Origin: Accumulibacter sp.
Lineage (GTDB): Bacteria; Pseudomonadota; Gammaproteobacteria; Burkholderiales; Rhodocyclaceae
Direction: 5' to 3'
Assembly: GCF_023806635.1 (NCBI RefSeq)
Contig: NZ_JAMTDQ010000042.1
Coordinates: forward strand, 38,421 to 102,420
Length of the DNA stretch: 64,000 nucleotides
Part shown: piece by piece, positions 45,906 through 55,042 of the stretch
Position numbering within the stretch: the stretch's first letter is position 1
Layout of the letters: each line of letters opens with the position of its first letter
The notes under the pieces: generated by a model
What the model was told of the DNA's origin: nothing
The model's database searches: none
Seen by the model: the letters and a program-made list of their open reading frames with translations, nothing else
Made by a program: the position numbers and the translations under genes

Positions 45906-46784
45906 TCAGAATGGCCTTTCCCGCAGCAGCGCAAGCAGGTACTTGCCGTAGCCGCTCTTGGTCAAGGGCTGCGCCAGCGACTCGAGTTGTTCGGCGGTGA
46001 TCCAGTCGTTACGGAAGGCGATCTCCTCGGGGCAAGCCACTTTCAGTCCCTGCCGGTGCTCGATCGTCGCGATGAACTGCCCCGCACCGAGGAGGCTTTC
46101 ATGCGTTCCCGTATCGAGCCAGGCATAGCCGCGGCCCATCAGCTCGACGTTGAGCTGCCCCTGCGCCAGGTAGGAACGCGTCAGATCGATGATCTCCAGC
46201 TCGCCGCGCGCCGACGGCTTGAGGCCTCTGGCCAGTTGGGTCACCTGGTTGTCACAGAAATAGAGGCCGGTGACCGCGTAGTTCGACTTCGGTGCCTGCG
46301 GCTTTTCCTCCAGGCTCAGTACCCTGCCGTCGCTGTCGAACTCCGCCACGCCGTAGCGTTCCGGATCATGTACGTGGTAGGCGAATATCGTGCTGCCGGT
46401 CGCACGTTCGCCTGCCCGGGCGAGCAACCTCTGGAAGCTGTGACCGTAGAAGATGTTGTCACCAAGGACCAGCGCCGACGGATCATCCCCGAGAAAGTCC
46501 GCGCCGATGATGAATGCCTGCGGCAGCCCGTCCGGGCTGTGTTGCACCGCGTAACTCAGGGAGAGTCCCCAGCGAGAGCCGTCGCCGAGCAACTGGGCGA
46601 AGCGCGGCGTGTCCTGTGGTGTCGAAATGACCAGAATCTCGCGGATACCCGCCAGCATCAGCGTGCTCAGCGGATAGTAGATCATCGGCTTGTCGAATAC
46701 CGGCAGCAGCTGTTTGCTGATGGCCAGGGTGGCCGGGTGAAGGCGAGTGCCGGAGCCCCCGGCAAGGATGATCCCTTTGCGCAT
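45906..46784 (-). CDS. rmlA: Glucose-1-phosphate thymidylyltransferase
   Basis: 292 residues. [19 protein letters not shown] is the classical RmlA start, with [30 protein letters not shown]-like [30 protein letters not shown] and [17 protein letters not shown]. It makes dTDP-glucose from glucose-1-phosphate and dTTP. The start at 46784 gives the standard N-terminus; an in-frame extension to 47246 overlaps the divergent methyltransferase. It is the first gene of the minus-strand block. RmlB, RmlC and RmlD are not seen nearby, so its product may feed other dTDP sugars. Confidence 0.95.
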   Translation of the reverse strand: MRKGIILAGGSGTRLHPATLAISKQLLPVFDKPMIYYPLSTLMLAGIREILVISTPQDTPRFAQLLGDGSRWGLSLSYAVQHSPDGLPQAFIIGADFLGDDPSALVLGDNIFYGHSFQRLLARAGERATGSTIFAYHVHDPERYGVAEFDSDGRVLSLEEKPQAPKSNYAVTGLYFCDNQVTQLARGLKPSARGELEIIDLTRSYLAQGQLNVELMGRGYAWLDTGTHESLLGAGQFIATIEHRQGLKVACPEEIAFRNDWITAEQLESLAQPLTKSGYGKYLLALLRERPF

Positions 46785-46974
46785 CGTGAACAGCCCTTCG
46801 GTTGAGGGAAAAGGGCGAGTGTAAGGCTTTTCCCGGCGGGGTTGCTCGTCGCCGGAATCAGTGGCAGTCGTTCGCCGACGACGATCGGCACTGCCCAGCG
46901 TCAGGAAAGGTGAGGTAACATCGAGCCCCGTTGGCATTTTGCGCCGGCGCACGGCGAAGGTGATGGGCGCGCAG

Positions 46975-47736
46975 ATGAGCTGGAATCCGGGGCAGTATCT
47001 CAGGTTCGCCGACGCCCGGCTGCGACCGGCGCTCGATCTGCTGGCCAGGCTGGGCGATTCCCAGCCCCGGCGCATCGTCGATCTCGGCTGCGGTGCCGGC
47101 AACGTCACCCGGCTGCTTGCCGAGCGCTGGCCGGCGGCGGCGGTCATCGGCCTGGACAGTGATGTGGCGATGCTCGCCAGAGCCGCCAGCACACCGTCCG
47201 CCATACGATGGCAGCAGGCTGACATCGCCGGCTGGCGGGCCGACACCAGCCCCGACCTGCTGTTCTCGAATGCGGTCCTGCACTGGTTGCCCGGTCATCG
47301 CTCGCTGCTTCCCGAACTGCTCGGCCAGCTTTCTCCGCATGGGATCCTGGCGGTTCAGATGCCGGCCAACTTTGACGAGCCGGCCCACCATATCCTTCGC
47401 CAGCTCGCTGCCGAGGCTGGCTGGCGCGCTGCGTTGGGCAGCGCTCGCATGGGCAGCATCCTGTCCCCTACCGAATACGAGCGGCTGCTGCGGCCGCTCT
47501 GCAGTCAGCTGGAGCTGTGGGAGACCACCTACTGGCATGTCTTGAGCGGCGAGGACCCGATCATCGAATGGATGAAGGGGACGACCCTGTTGCCCTTCAT
47601 GCAGCGGCTCGACGAGTCCGCCGCCAACCGCTTCCTCGCCGCCTATCGCGAGCGGCTGGCTGCCGTCCATCGGCCCGCTGCGGACGGCACGACGCTCTTC
47701 CCTTTCAAGCGCCTGTTCTTCGTCGCCCGGCGCTGA
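46975..47736 (+). CDS. tam: Trans-aconitate 2-methyltransferase-like
   Basis: 253 residues. [20 protein letters not shown] matches the Tam N-terminus; motif I is [11 protein letters not shown] and the later [12 protein letters not shown] and [12 protein letters not shown] are typical. It methylates trans-aconitate, a side-product of the citrate cycle, in the cytoplasm. The start may instead be ATG 46963 (with GAAGG nearby); 46975 is chosen for homology with the usual N-terminus. It diverges from rmlA and is 6 nt from the TSUP permease gene. Confidence 0.88.
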   Translation: MSWNPGQYLRFADARLRPALDLLARLGDSQPRRIVDLGCGAGNVTRLLAERWPAAAVIGLDSDVAMLARAASTPSAIRWQQADIAGWRADTSPDLLFSNAVLHWLPGHRSLLPELLGQLSPHGILAVQMPANFDEPAHHILRQLAAEAGWRAALGSARMGSILSPTEYERLLRPLCSQLELWETTYWHVLSGEDPIIEWMKGTTLLPFMQRLDESAANRFLAAYRERLAAVHRPAADGTTLFPFKRLFFVARR

Positions 47737-47742
47737 AGCCGC

Positions 47743-48516
47743 ATGTACGGACTCGATGCCCTGCCGCTGGTGGGGCTTGCGGTCGCAGCCCTGTTTGCCG
47801 GCTTCATCGATGCCGTCGTCGGCGGCGGCGGCCTGATCCAGATCCCCGCACTGTTCCAGACGCTGCCACGCGAGCTGCCGGCAACGCTGTTCGGGACGAA
47901 CAAGTTTTCCAGCATTTTCGGGACGAGCAGCGCCGCCTGGCGCTATGCCCGGCGTGTCGAGATGCCGTGGCGCACGACGCTGCCGGCGGCGGCGGCCGCG
48001 CTGGCGTGTTCCTATCTCGGTGCGATGGCGGTGGCCTGGCTGCCGCCGGCGGTGCTGCGGCCGCTGATCCTGCTGCTGTTGATCGGCGCCGCCGCCTATA
48101 CCTTCGCGCGCAGCGACTTCGGCAGCACTCATCGCCCACAGCATGCCGGGCGGCGCGAGTTTGCCTACGCACTGCTGCTGGGCGGGGTCATCGGCTTCTA
48201 TGACGGCTTCTTTGGCCCGGGCACCGGCAGTTTCCTGATCTTCCTTTTCATCCGTTTCTTTGGCTTCGACTTTCTGCACGCCTCGGCGGCAGCGAAAGTC
48301 GTCAATGTGGCGACCAATCTGGCGGCGCTCGGCTTCTTCATCCCGCACGGCCATCTGATGCCGTTGCTGGCGGTGATGATGGCGGCGTGCAATGTCGTCG
48401 GCTCGTTCGTCGGCACACATCTCGCACTGCGGCATGGCAGTACCTTCGTCAGGCGGGCTTTCCTCGCCGTCGTCAGCGTGTTCATCCTCAAGTTCGCCTA
48501 CGACACCTTCCATTAG
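47743..48516 (+). CDS. TSUP (TauE/SafE/YfcA) family membrane permease
   Basis: 257 residues with about eight hydrophobic segments and the internal twofold repeat of the family: AGFIDAVVGGGGLIQIPALF near the N-terminus and IGFYDGFFGPGTGSFLIF in the middle. Members export or import sulfite, sulfonates or other organic anions. It is closest in appearance to YfcA. It follows tam by 6 nt and may be co-transcribed. Substrate unknown. Confidence 0.9.
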   Translation: MYGLDALPLVGLAVAALFAGFIDAVVGGGGLIQIPALFQTLPRELPATLFGTNKFSSIFGTSSAAWRYARRVEMPWRTTLPAAAAALACSYLGAMAVAWLPPAVLRPLILLLLIGAAAYTFARSDFGSTHRPQHAGRREFAYALLLGGVIGFYDGFFGPGTGSFLIFLFIRFFGFDFLHASAAAKVVNVATNLAALGFFIPHGHLMPLLAVMMAACNVVGSFVGTHLALRHGSTFVRRAFLAVVSVFILKFAYDTFH

Positions 48517-48608
48517 ACTTGTCTCGCGCTGCCCGCGGCCGCACAATGGTTACCTGCTGCCGTGCACTCGCCGGCTGCAGGAAGTTCAGGCAACTTACGG
48601 GAGGACGC

Positions 48609-49763
48609 ATGAGAATCAAGCTGCTGCTGGCCAGTCTGCTGGCCTTGCTGGGAATCGTTCCCGCTGCCGGTGTGCGTGCCGAGATCAACGTCGGCGTGAC
48701 GCTGTCGGCAACCGGTCCGGCTGCTTCGCTGGGGATTCCGGAGAAGAACACCTTCTCCCTCTTGCCGACGACGATCGCTGGCCAGAAGATCAACTACATC
48801 ATCCTCGACGACGCTTCCGACACGACGACGGCAGTCAAGAACACGCGCAAGCTGATCTCCGAGAACAAGGTCGATGTGGTGATCGGTTCCACGACCACTC
48901 CCAACTCGCTGGCGATGATCGACGTCGTTGCCGAGGGCGAGACGCCGATGATCTCGATGGCGGCTTCGGCGCGGATCATCGATCCGATGGATGGCAAGCG
49001 CGCCTGGGTCTTCAAGACACCGCAGAACGATGCCCAGATGGCGACGGCGATCGTCCAGCACATGCTCGACAACCAGGTCCGGACGGTGGCCTACATCGGT
49101 TTCGCCGACGCCTACGGCGAGGGCTGGTGGAACGAGTTCTCGAGGATCGCCGAGGCGCGCAAGATCCAGATCGTCGGCAACGAGCGCTTCAATCGGGCCG
49201 ACACGTCGGTGACCGGGCAGGTACTGAAGATCCTTGCCGCCAAGCCGGACGCGGTTCTCGTGGGTGGCGCCGGGACACCGGCCGCCCTGCCACAGAAGTC
49301 GCTCAAGGAAAAGGGCTACAAGGGGCTGATGTACCAGACGCACGGGGTGGCCAACGCCGACTTCCTGCGTGTCTGCGGCAAGGACTGCGAAGGCACCTTC
49401 CTGCCTGCCGGTCCCGTCCTGGTGGCCGCCCAGCTGCCCAACAGCAATCCGATCAAGAAGGTGGCGCTCGAGTATGTCACGAAGTACGAGGCGATGAACG
49501 GCAAGGGAACGGTCTCGACCTTCGGCGCGCATGCCTGGGACGCCAGCCTGTTGCTGGCCCATGCCGTGCCGGAAGCACTGAAGAAGGCGCAGCCGGGAAC
49601 GCCCGAGTTTCGCAAGGCGTTGCGCCAGGCTCTGGAGAAGACGACGAATCTCACGGCTGCGCACGGAGTGTTCAACATGAGCCCGCAGGACCATCTCGGA
49701 TTCGATCAGCGGGCGCGGGTGATGGTGCGCATCGACAACGGGACCTGGAAGCTCGTCGAATAG
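48609..49763 (+). CDS. livK: Branched-chain-amino-acid-type ABC transporter substrate-binding protein
   Basis: 384 residues. A signal peptide (about 1-24, ending VRA before EINVGV) exports it to the periplasm. The type I periplasmic-binding fold has [40 protein letters not shown] and [18 protein letters not shown] ribosome site precedes the start at 48609; an upstream extension overlaps the permease gene. It feeds the LivH/LivMG/LivF complex downstream. The real ligand (branched-chain amino acid, urea, amide or aromatic acid) is not fixed by the sequence. Confidence 0.92.
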   Translation: MRIKLLLASLLALLGIVPAAGVRAEINVGVTLSATGPAASLGIPEKNTFSLLPTTIAGQKINYIILDDASDTTTAVKNTRKLISENKVDVVIGSTTTPNSLAMIDVVAEGETPMISMAASARIIDPMDGKRAWVFKTPQNDAQMATAIVQHMLDNQVRTVAYIGFADAYGEGWWNEFSRIAEARKIQIVGNERFNRADTSVTGQVLKILAAKPDAVLVGGAGTPAALPQKSLKEKGYKGLMYQTHGVANADFLRVCGKDCEGTFLPAGPVLVAAQLPNSNPIKKVALEYVTKYEAMNGKGTVSTFGAHAWDASLLLAHAVPEALKKAQPGTPEFRKALRQALEKTTNLTAAHGVFNMSPQDHLGFDQRARVMVRIDNGTWKLVE

Positions 49764-49842
49764 TGCCTGCGGGACCCGTGATCGCCAGAGGCGCCGCCCG
49801 CAGGCTGCCGCCATCGGCAGCCGCAGCGACTGGATGGTGTTG

Positions 49843-50877
49843 ATGGATTTGCAGATTGCATTGCTGCTGGGCCAGGATGGGGTCACCAACGGCGCCATCT
49901 ACGCCCTGCTGGCGCTGGCGCTGGTTCTCGTTTTCGCAGTGACGCGGGTGATCTTCATCCCGCAGGGCGAGTTCGTCGCCTTTGGCGCCTTGACGCTGGC
50001 CAGCCTGCAGGCAGGCAAGCTGCCGGGTACGGTCTGGCTGCTGCTCGCGATGGGGACAGCGATCGGCCTCATCGAGTGCACGACGGCAGTGCGCGCGCGC
50101 CGCTTCCACCGCCTGCCGCTCATCATCCTGATCAATTGTGGCGCACCGCTGCTCCTGGCAGCCAGCCTGCTGGCGGTCTCGCCCGCAAGCCTGCCCCTCC
50201 TGGTGCAGGTCCTGCTGACCCTGATGCTGGTTGTCCCGCTCGGACCGATGCTCTACCGCCTGGCCTATCAGCCCGTTGCCGAGGCATCGGTGCTGGCGCT
50301 GCTGATCGTTTCGGTCGCTGTGCATGTGACGCTGACCGGCATCGGGCTGCTGTTCTTCGGCGCCGAGGGTTCACGGACGCCGGCGTTCACCGATGCAAAC
50401 TTCGCGGTCGGCGATGTCGTGCTGCAGGGGCAGACACTCCTGGTCATCGTCGCCAGCGCCCTGCTGATCGTTGCGCTCTATCTCTTCTTCGAACGGACGT
50501 TGTACGGCAAGGCCCTGCGGGCGACGGCGATGAACCGCACGGGTGCCCGCCTGATGGGTATCTCCGGGGACCTCGCGGGACTGCTTTCCTTCACCCTGGC
50601 CGGCGCCATCGGCGCCTTTTCCGGCGTGCTGATCTCACCGATCACCACCGTCTACTACGATTCGGGTTTCCTCATCGGCCTCAAGGGCTTCGTAGGTGCG
50701 ATCATCGGCGGGCTTGCCAGCTATCCGGCGGCGGCTGCCGGTGCCGTTCTGGTCGGCCTGCTCGAAGCCTACTCCTCATACTGGGCGAGCGCCTTCAAGG
50801 AGGTGATCGTGTTCACCCTGATCATCCCGGTGCTGCTCTGGCGATCGCTGAAGACGCGTCACGTGGAGGAGGCATGA
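49843..50877 (+). CDS. livH: ABC importer permease LivH-like
   Basis: 344 residues with about eight membrane segments. [21 protein letters not shown] begins the LivH fold and a later [20 protein letters not shown] fits the core. The start at 49843 follows a GGATGG sequence; ATG 49834 in frame is equally possible. It ends in a 4-nt overlap with the LivM-LivG fusion. It is one half of the transmembrane channel. Confidence 0.92.
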   Translation: MDLQIALLLGQDGVTNGAIYALLALALVLVFAVTRVIFIPQGEFVAFGALTLASLQAGKLPGTVWLLLAMGTAIGLIECTTAVRARRFHRLPLIILINCGAPLLLAASLLAVSPASLPLLVQVLLTLMLVVPLGPMLYRLAYQPVAEASVLALLIVSVAVHVTLTGIGLLFFGAEGSRTPAFTDANFAVGDVVLQGQTLLVIVASALLIVALYLFFERTLYGKALRATAMNRTGARLMGISGDLAGLLSFTLAGAIGAFSGVLISPITTVYYDSGFLIGLKGFVGAIIGGLASYPAAAAGAVLVGLLEAYSSYWASAFKEVIVFTLIIPVLLWRSLKTRHVEEA

Positions 50878-52646
50878 AGCGCAGTCTGCACGCGACGGTT
50901 CTCCTGCCGATCTTCGTCGTCTTACTGCTGGTGGCGCCAGCGCTGCTGCCGGAGTTCCATGTCACGCTGCTGAACTACATCGGCCTCTACGCCATCGTCA
51001 CCCTCGGGCTGGTGATGCTGACCGGTGTCGGTGGCCTCACCTCCTTCGGGCAGGCGGCCTTTGCCGGCCTCGGAGCCTACACGACCGCCTATCTGACGAC
51101 GGTGCACGGGGTGTCGCCGTGGCTGACGCTGCCTGCGGGCTTGCTGGTCACGGCGATCGTTGCCCTGTCGCTGGGTCTCGTGACCCTGCGGCTGTCCGGC
51201 CACTTCCTTCCCCTCGGCACGATCGCCTGGGGTATCAGCCTGTATTACCTTTTTGGCAACCTGGCGGCACTCGGTGGTCACACCGGCATCACCGGCGTGC
51301 CACCACTGCACATCCTCGACTTCGAACTGCGCTCCGGTCGCGATTTCTACTACCTGATCTGGGCGATCCTGCTGGCGCTGATACTGGCGACGCGCAACCT
51401 GCTCGACTCACGCGAAGGGCGCGCGATACGTGCCCTCAAGGGTGGCTCGGTGATGGCCGAGGCGATGGGGGTCAACACGCCCCGCTCGAAGATCGTCGTC
51501 TTTGCCGTCGCCGCCCTCTATGCCGCCGTTTCGGGATGGCTCTATGCCCACCTGCAGCGCTTCGTCAATCCGACGCCGTTTTCCCTGACGCAGGGAATCG
51601 AATACCTGTTCATGGCCGTCGTGGGCGGGGTCTCGCACGTCTGGGGCGCGATTCTCGGCGCCGGCCTGATCACCGTCCTCAAGCAGTGGCTGCAGGACTG
51701 GTTGCCCCGCCTGCTGGGGCAGAGCGGCAACTTCGAGATGATCGTCTTCGGATTGCTGATGATCGTCGTCCTGCATCGGGCGCGCGACGGCGTATGGCCG
51801 ATGCTGCAGCGCTTCTGGCCACAGGAGGTGCGCCGCACGCCAACCGAAGGAGTGCCGCGCCTGGCGAGACGATCGCTTCCGGAACCTGGCGCCGTACTGC
51901 TCGAGGTGAGCGATGCGAGCAAGTGCTTCGGTGGCCTGGTGGCCAATGACCGTGTCAGCTTCCGCGTTCGCGCCGGCGAGATCATGGCCCTGATCGGTCC
52001 GAACGGGGCCGGCAAGAGCACGATGTTCAACGGCATCTCAGGTGTGGACCCGCTGACTTCCGGCCGCGTCAGTTTTCGTGGGCAGCGTGTCGAGTCGCTG
52101 CCGGCACGTCGGATCGCTCGCCTGGGAATGAGCCGCACCTTTCAGCATGTCCGCCTGCTGCCGGCGATGAGCGTCATCGAGAATGTCGCCATTGGTGCCC
52201 ACCTGCGTGGTCGCAAGAGCTTCATTGCCGCCGCCTGCCGTGCCGATCGTGACGAGGATGCGCGCCTGCTGCACGAAGCGGCCGTGCAGATCGAGCGCTG
52301 CGGCCTGCGCGACCAGATGTACGAAGCTGCTGGGACGCTGCCTCTCGGCAGGCAGCGATTGGTCGAGATTGCCCGGGCTCTGGCCGCCGACCCCTGCCTG
52401 TTGCTCCTCGACGAACCGGCCGCTGGTCTGCGCTACGGCGAGAAGCAGGCACTGGCCGAACTGTTGCGCCGATTGCGTGCGGAAGGAATCGGCATCCTGC
52501 TGGTCGAGCACGACATGGAGTTCGTCATGGGCCTGGCCGACCGGGTGGTCGTCATGGAGTTCGGCCGCAAGCTGGCGGCGGGCTTGCCGGAAGAGATCCA
52601 GCGCAATCCGGCAGTGGTCGAGGCCTATCTCGGGGGGGTCGAATGA
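50874..52646 (+). CDS. LivM-LivG fusion: permease joined to ABC ATPase
   Basis: 590 residues. The N-terminal part (about 1-310) is a LivM-type permease with [20 protein letters not shown] and [15 protein letters not shown]. After a short linker the C-terminal part (about 340-590) is a LivG-type ATPase with Walker [10 protein letters not shown], Walker [12 protein letters not shown] and VEHDMEFVM. The ABC signature reads [15 protein letters not shown] in place of the usual LSGGQ-type, so the SGG element is replaced by PLG. ATGA overlaps join it to LivH upstream and LivF downstream. Fusion puts channel and motor in a fixed ratio. Confidence 0.92.
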   Translation: MKRSLHATVLLPIFVVLLLVAPALLPEFHVTLLNYIGLYAIVTLGLVMLTGVGGLTSFGQAAFAGLGAYTTAYLTTVHGVSPWLTLPAGLLVTAIVALSLGLVTLRLSGHFLPLGTIAWGISLYYLFGNLAALGGHTGITGVPPLHILDFELRSGRDFYYLIWAILLALILATRNLLDSREGRAIRALKGGSVMAEAMGVNTPRSKIVVFAVAALYAAVSGWLYAHLQRFVNPTPFSLTQGIEYLFMAVVGGVSHVWGAILGAGLITVLKQWLQDWLPRLLGQSGNFEMIVFGLLMIVVLHRARDGVWPMLQRFWPQEVRRTPTEGVPRLARRSLPEPGAVLLEVSDASKCFGGLVANDRVSFRVRAGEIMALIGPNGAGKSTMFNGISGVDPLTSGRVSFRGQRVESLPARRIARLGMSRTFQHVRLLPAMSVIENVAIGAHLRGRKSFIAAACRADRDEDARLLHEAAVQIERCGLRDQMYEAAGTLPLGRQRLVEIARALAADPCLLLLDEPAAGLRYGEKQALAELLRRLRAEGIGILLVEHDMEFVMGLADRVVVMEFGRKLAAGLPEEIQRNPAVVEAYLGGVE

Positions 52647-53401
52647 GTGCCGCGCCGGCGGCCGAAGAGCGCAGCGTGGTGCTCGAGGTCGGCGACCTGG
52701 CGGTCAGTTACGGCAAGGTCGAAGCCCTGCACGGCCTGTCGCTGCGCGTCCATCGGGGCGAGATCGTGACCGTCATCGGCCCCAACGGTGCGGGCAAGAC
52801 CACATTGCTGGCGGCGCTGATCGGTCTCTTGCCGTTGCGTGGCGATCTGGTCTATCTCGGTGAGCGGCAGAGCGTCGGGCGCAGCGTCGAGCAACTGGTG
52901 CGGCAGGGGATGACGCTGGTGCCGGAGAAGCGCGAACTGTTCGCGGAAATGAGCGTCACCGACAATCTGCTGCTGGGCGCCTTCGATCGGTACCGTGCCG
53001 GCCATCGTGATGAACTGGAAACGATCGACCATGTCTTCGACATCTTCCCGCGACTGATGGAGCGCCGTCAGCAGCTGGCCGGCACCCTTTCGGGCGGCGA
53101 GCGGCAGATGCTGGCGATGGGCCGGGCGCTGATGGCGAAACCACGGTTGCTGCTGCTCGACGAGCCGAGCCTCGGCTTGGCGCCGCTGGTCATCAAGGAA
53201 ATCTTCCGCACCATCACAGGGCTCAGGAGCACGGGTGTCGCAATCCTCCTGGTCGAACAGAACGCGCGCGCCGCGCTGCAGGTGGCAGATTACGCCTACG
53301 TGCTGGAAACCGGCAGCATCTCGCTGGAAGGGCCAAGCGCAACCCTCGCCAGCGATACGCGCGTCATCGAAAGCTACCTCGGACTGGGCGGCCGGCACTG
53401 A
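52643..53401 (+). CDS. livF: ABC importer ATPase LivF-like
   Basis: 252 residues. Walker A GPNGAGKTT, signature LSGGERQMLAMGRAL, Walker B LLLLDEPSLGLAPL and LLVEQNARAAL are complete, and LVPEKRELFAEMSVTDNLLLG is a LivF hallmark. Because the signature of its LivG partner is degenerate, this subunit's canonical signature may form the main catalytic site. Last gene of the transporter operon; it converges on the TerB-like gene. Confidence 0.94.
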   Translation: MSAAPAAEERSVVLEVGDLAVSYGKVEALHGLSLRVHRGEIVTVIGPNGAGKTTLLAALIGLLPLRGDLVYLGERQSVGRSVEQLVRQGMTLVPEKRELFAEMSVTDNLLLGAFDRYRAGHRDELETIDHVFDIFPRLMERRQQLAGTLSGGERQMLAMGRALMAKPRLLLLDEPSLGLAPLVIKEIFRTITGLRSTGVAILLVEQNARAALQVADYAYVLETGSISLEGPSATLASDTRVIESYLGLGGRH

Positions 53402-53459
53402 GCGTTGTCTGTCCCGGTGGCGAAGTGGTTTCCGGAACAGGCAACGGCCTGGTGCCGCA

Positions 53460-53927
53460 TCATGCCAGCCAGCCCTGAACGATCGGCGGCGCGGATGACG
53501 AGGGCTGCGCTGGCCGGACCAGCGTGTGGGTCACCCGCTGCAGTTCCAGTCCCCAGAGGCTCATCGCTTCGGAGATGACGATTGCCTCGCCGCCATTGAG
53601 ACAGCCGTCGGCATTGACGATATCGACGATCGCTCCGAGGGCCTGCTGCTGCAGTTGCGGTGAGCGGATGTCGTCGAGCAGATGATCGACGAGTTCCCGG
53701 TCGAGCTCGATCTGCCCGACATTCGGCGCCCGCGCGCATTGCAGCAGGTCATCGCAGAACTCGTGAATCACGCGATCGAAGGTCGCCGGGGCGATCTGCA
53801 GGCGATCGAAGATTCCATGCCTCGACAGCGACTCGACTTCCCGGTGGTCAAGCGCACCATCGGCGAGCAGGGCGAGGGCAACGACTCGTGACATGGCTTC
53901 GGCGCTGTCGGTGGTGTAGTGACGCAT
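53460..53927 (-). CDS. TerB-like domain protein
   Basis: 155 residues. An all-helical TerB-like fold is suggested by SRVVALALLADGALDHREVE and, later, VDIVNADGCLNGGEAIVISE, which give two acidic loops (D-G-x-L-D and D-G-x-L-N) that could bind a metal ion. The family was first seen in tellurite resistance, but most members have no known role. The start at 53927 has AGGAG about 6 nt upstream. It diverges from the LysR regulator, whose operator may also control it. Confidence 0.7.
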   Translation of the reverse strand: MRHYTTDSAEAMSRVVALALLADGALDHREVESLSRHGIFDRLQIAPATFDRVIHEFCDDLLQCARAPNVGQIELDRELVDHLLDDIRSPQLQQQALGAIVDIVNADGCLNGGEAIVISEAMSLWGLELQRVTHTLVRPAQPSSSAPPIVQGWLA

Positions 53928-54007
53928 TTGCTTCTCCTTGATTGACTGGTTCGACTGACATCCGCGGCACGGCCGCGGACAAGGCAGACTATGGGGTCGA
54001 GCATGCA

Positions 54008-54028
54008 TAAAGTCCAATAAGATATAAT
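54008..54028 (+). promoter_or_regulatory. -10 box with overlapping LysR-type (TNA-N7-TNA) operator
   Basis: TATAAT, a perfect -10 box, lies at 54023-54028, 28 nt before the LysR start. Just upstream is TAA-N7-TAA (54008-54020), the TNA-N7-TNA pattern bound by CbbR-type LysR proteins. Overlap with the promoter fits autoregulation. No good -35 box is seen. Confidence 0.5.
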
Positions 54029-54056
54029 CGAGTGACCGATTTGTTCCGACTGATAC

Positions 54057-54980
54057 ATGCCGCGCCGCAGAATCACCCTTCGCCAACTTGAGAGCTTTAC
54101 CGCCGTCGCTCGCCATCGCAGCTTCTCGAAGGCTGCTGCGGAGCTTCACCTGACGCAGCCGGCGGTGTCCCTGCAGGTGGGACAGATTGCCGACACCCTC
54201 GGCCTGCCGCTCTTCGAGCAGGTCGGTCGCACGCTGGTACTGACCGAGGCCGGCGAGGAGACGCTGCAGATGGCGCGCGCGCTGGACGACCTCTGGACCA
54301 GCTTCGAGGCCACCATTGCCGATCTCAAGGGCCTCAAGCGTGGCCGCCTGCGGGTCGCCCTGGTGACGACGGCGAAGTACTTCCTGCCGCGCCTGGTGGG
54401 TGACTTCTCTCGCCGCCACCCGGACGTCCATGTCGAGCTCGCGGTGGCCGATCGCGAGCACATCGTTGCCCGCATGCGGGCCAACCAGGACGACCTCTAC
54501 GTCCTGCTCTATCCGCCGGAAGACGTGCAGGTGGAAGCCCATCCGCTGGTCGACAACGAGCTCGTGGTCATCGCGCCGCTCGCGCATTGGGCCGTGGGGC
54601 GACGGGTCGAGCTGGCCGAGCTGTGCGGCGAGCGCTTCATCCTGCGCGAAACGGGCTCCGGTTCACGGCGGACGATCGACTCCCACCTGGCGAAGCTGGC
54701 AATCAAGCTCGACGTCAAGCTGACGGTCAGCAGCAATGAGGCCATCCGCGAGCTGGTCGCCAGTGGCGCCGGACTGGCCATCCTGTCGCGGCAGGCAATG
54801 GGCACGGATCCGCGCCAGCAGGAAGTGTGCATTCTGGACGTCGGCGGATTTCCGCTGCGCCAGCCGTGGCTGCTCATGCATCGCCGTTGCAAGCTCCTGT
54901 CGCTGCCGGCGCGAGCCTTTCTCGAGGAAATGCGGGGACGGTGGCAGCCGCCTGTGGACAGCAACCAGACCGCCACTTGA
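54057..54980 (+). CDS. LysR family regulator, CbbR-like
   Basis: 307 residues. The N-terminal helix-turn-helix is RQLESFTAVARHRSFSKAAA with LHLTQPAVSLQVGQIADTLG. The effector domain has RVALVTTAKYFLPRLVGDFS and ANQDDLYVLLYPPEDV, segments typical of CbbR, the activator of Calvin-cycle operons. No RuBisCO genes are in the window, so it may regulate distant genes or only the adjacent TerB-like gene. A DNA element with CbbR-type spacing lies just upstream. Confidence 0.85.
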   Translation: MPRRRITLRQLESFTAVARHRSFSKAAAELHLTQPAVSLQVGQIADTLGLPLFEQVGRTLVLTEAGEETLQMARALDDLWTSFEATIADLKGLKRGRLRVALVTTAKYFLPRLVGDFSRRHPDVHVELAVADREHIVARMRANQDDLYVLLYPPEDVQVEAHPLVDNELVVIAPLAHWAVGRRVELAELCGERFILRETGSGSRRTIDSHLAKLAIKLDVKLTVSSNEAIRELVASGAGLAILSRQAMGTDPRQQEVCILDVGGFPLRQPWLLMHRRCKLLSLPARAFLEEMRGRWQPPVDSNQTAT

Positions 54981-54994
54981 CGCCAGAGGGCATC

Positions 54995-55037
54995 GCGCCA
55001 AAGGGGGTCGTTCCGCTGACCCTTGGCGCCCCTCTTT
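54995..55037. terminator. Candidate bidirectional terminator between convergent genes
   Basis: GCGCCAA (54995-55001) and GGGTC (55005-55009) pair with GACCC (55018-55022) and TTGGCGC (55023-55029), a 12-bp stem with a 3-nt bulge and an 8-nt loop. CCCCTCTTT follows. It lies in the 62-nt gap between the convergent LysR and receiver-TPR genes. The bulge and weak tail limit confidence. Confidence 0.4.
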
Positions 55038-55042
55038 GCCGG

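Noticed and set aside
48513-49898. Minus-strand frame opposite livK
   Set aside because: Antisense shadow without motifs.
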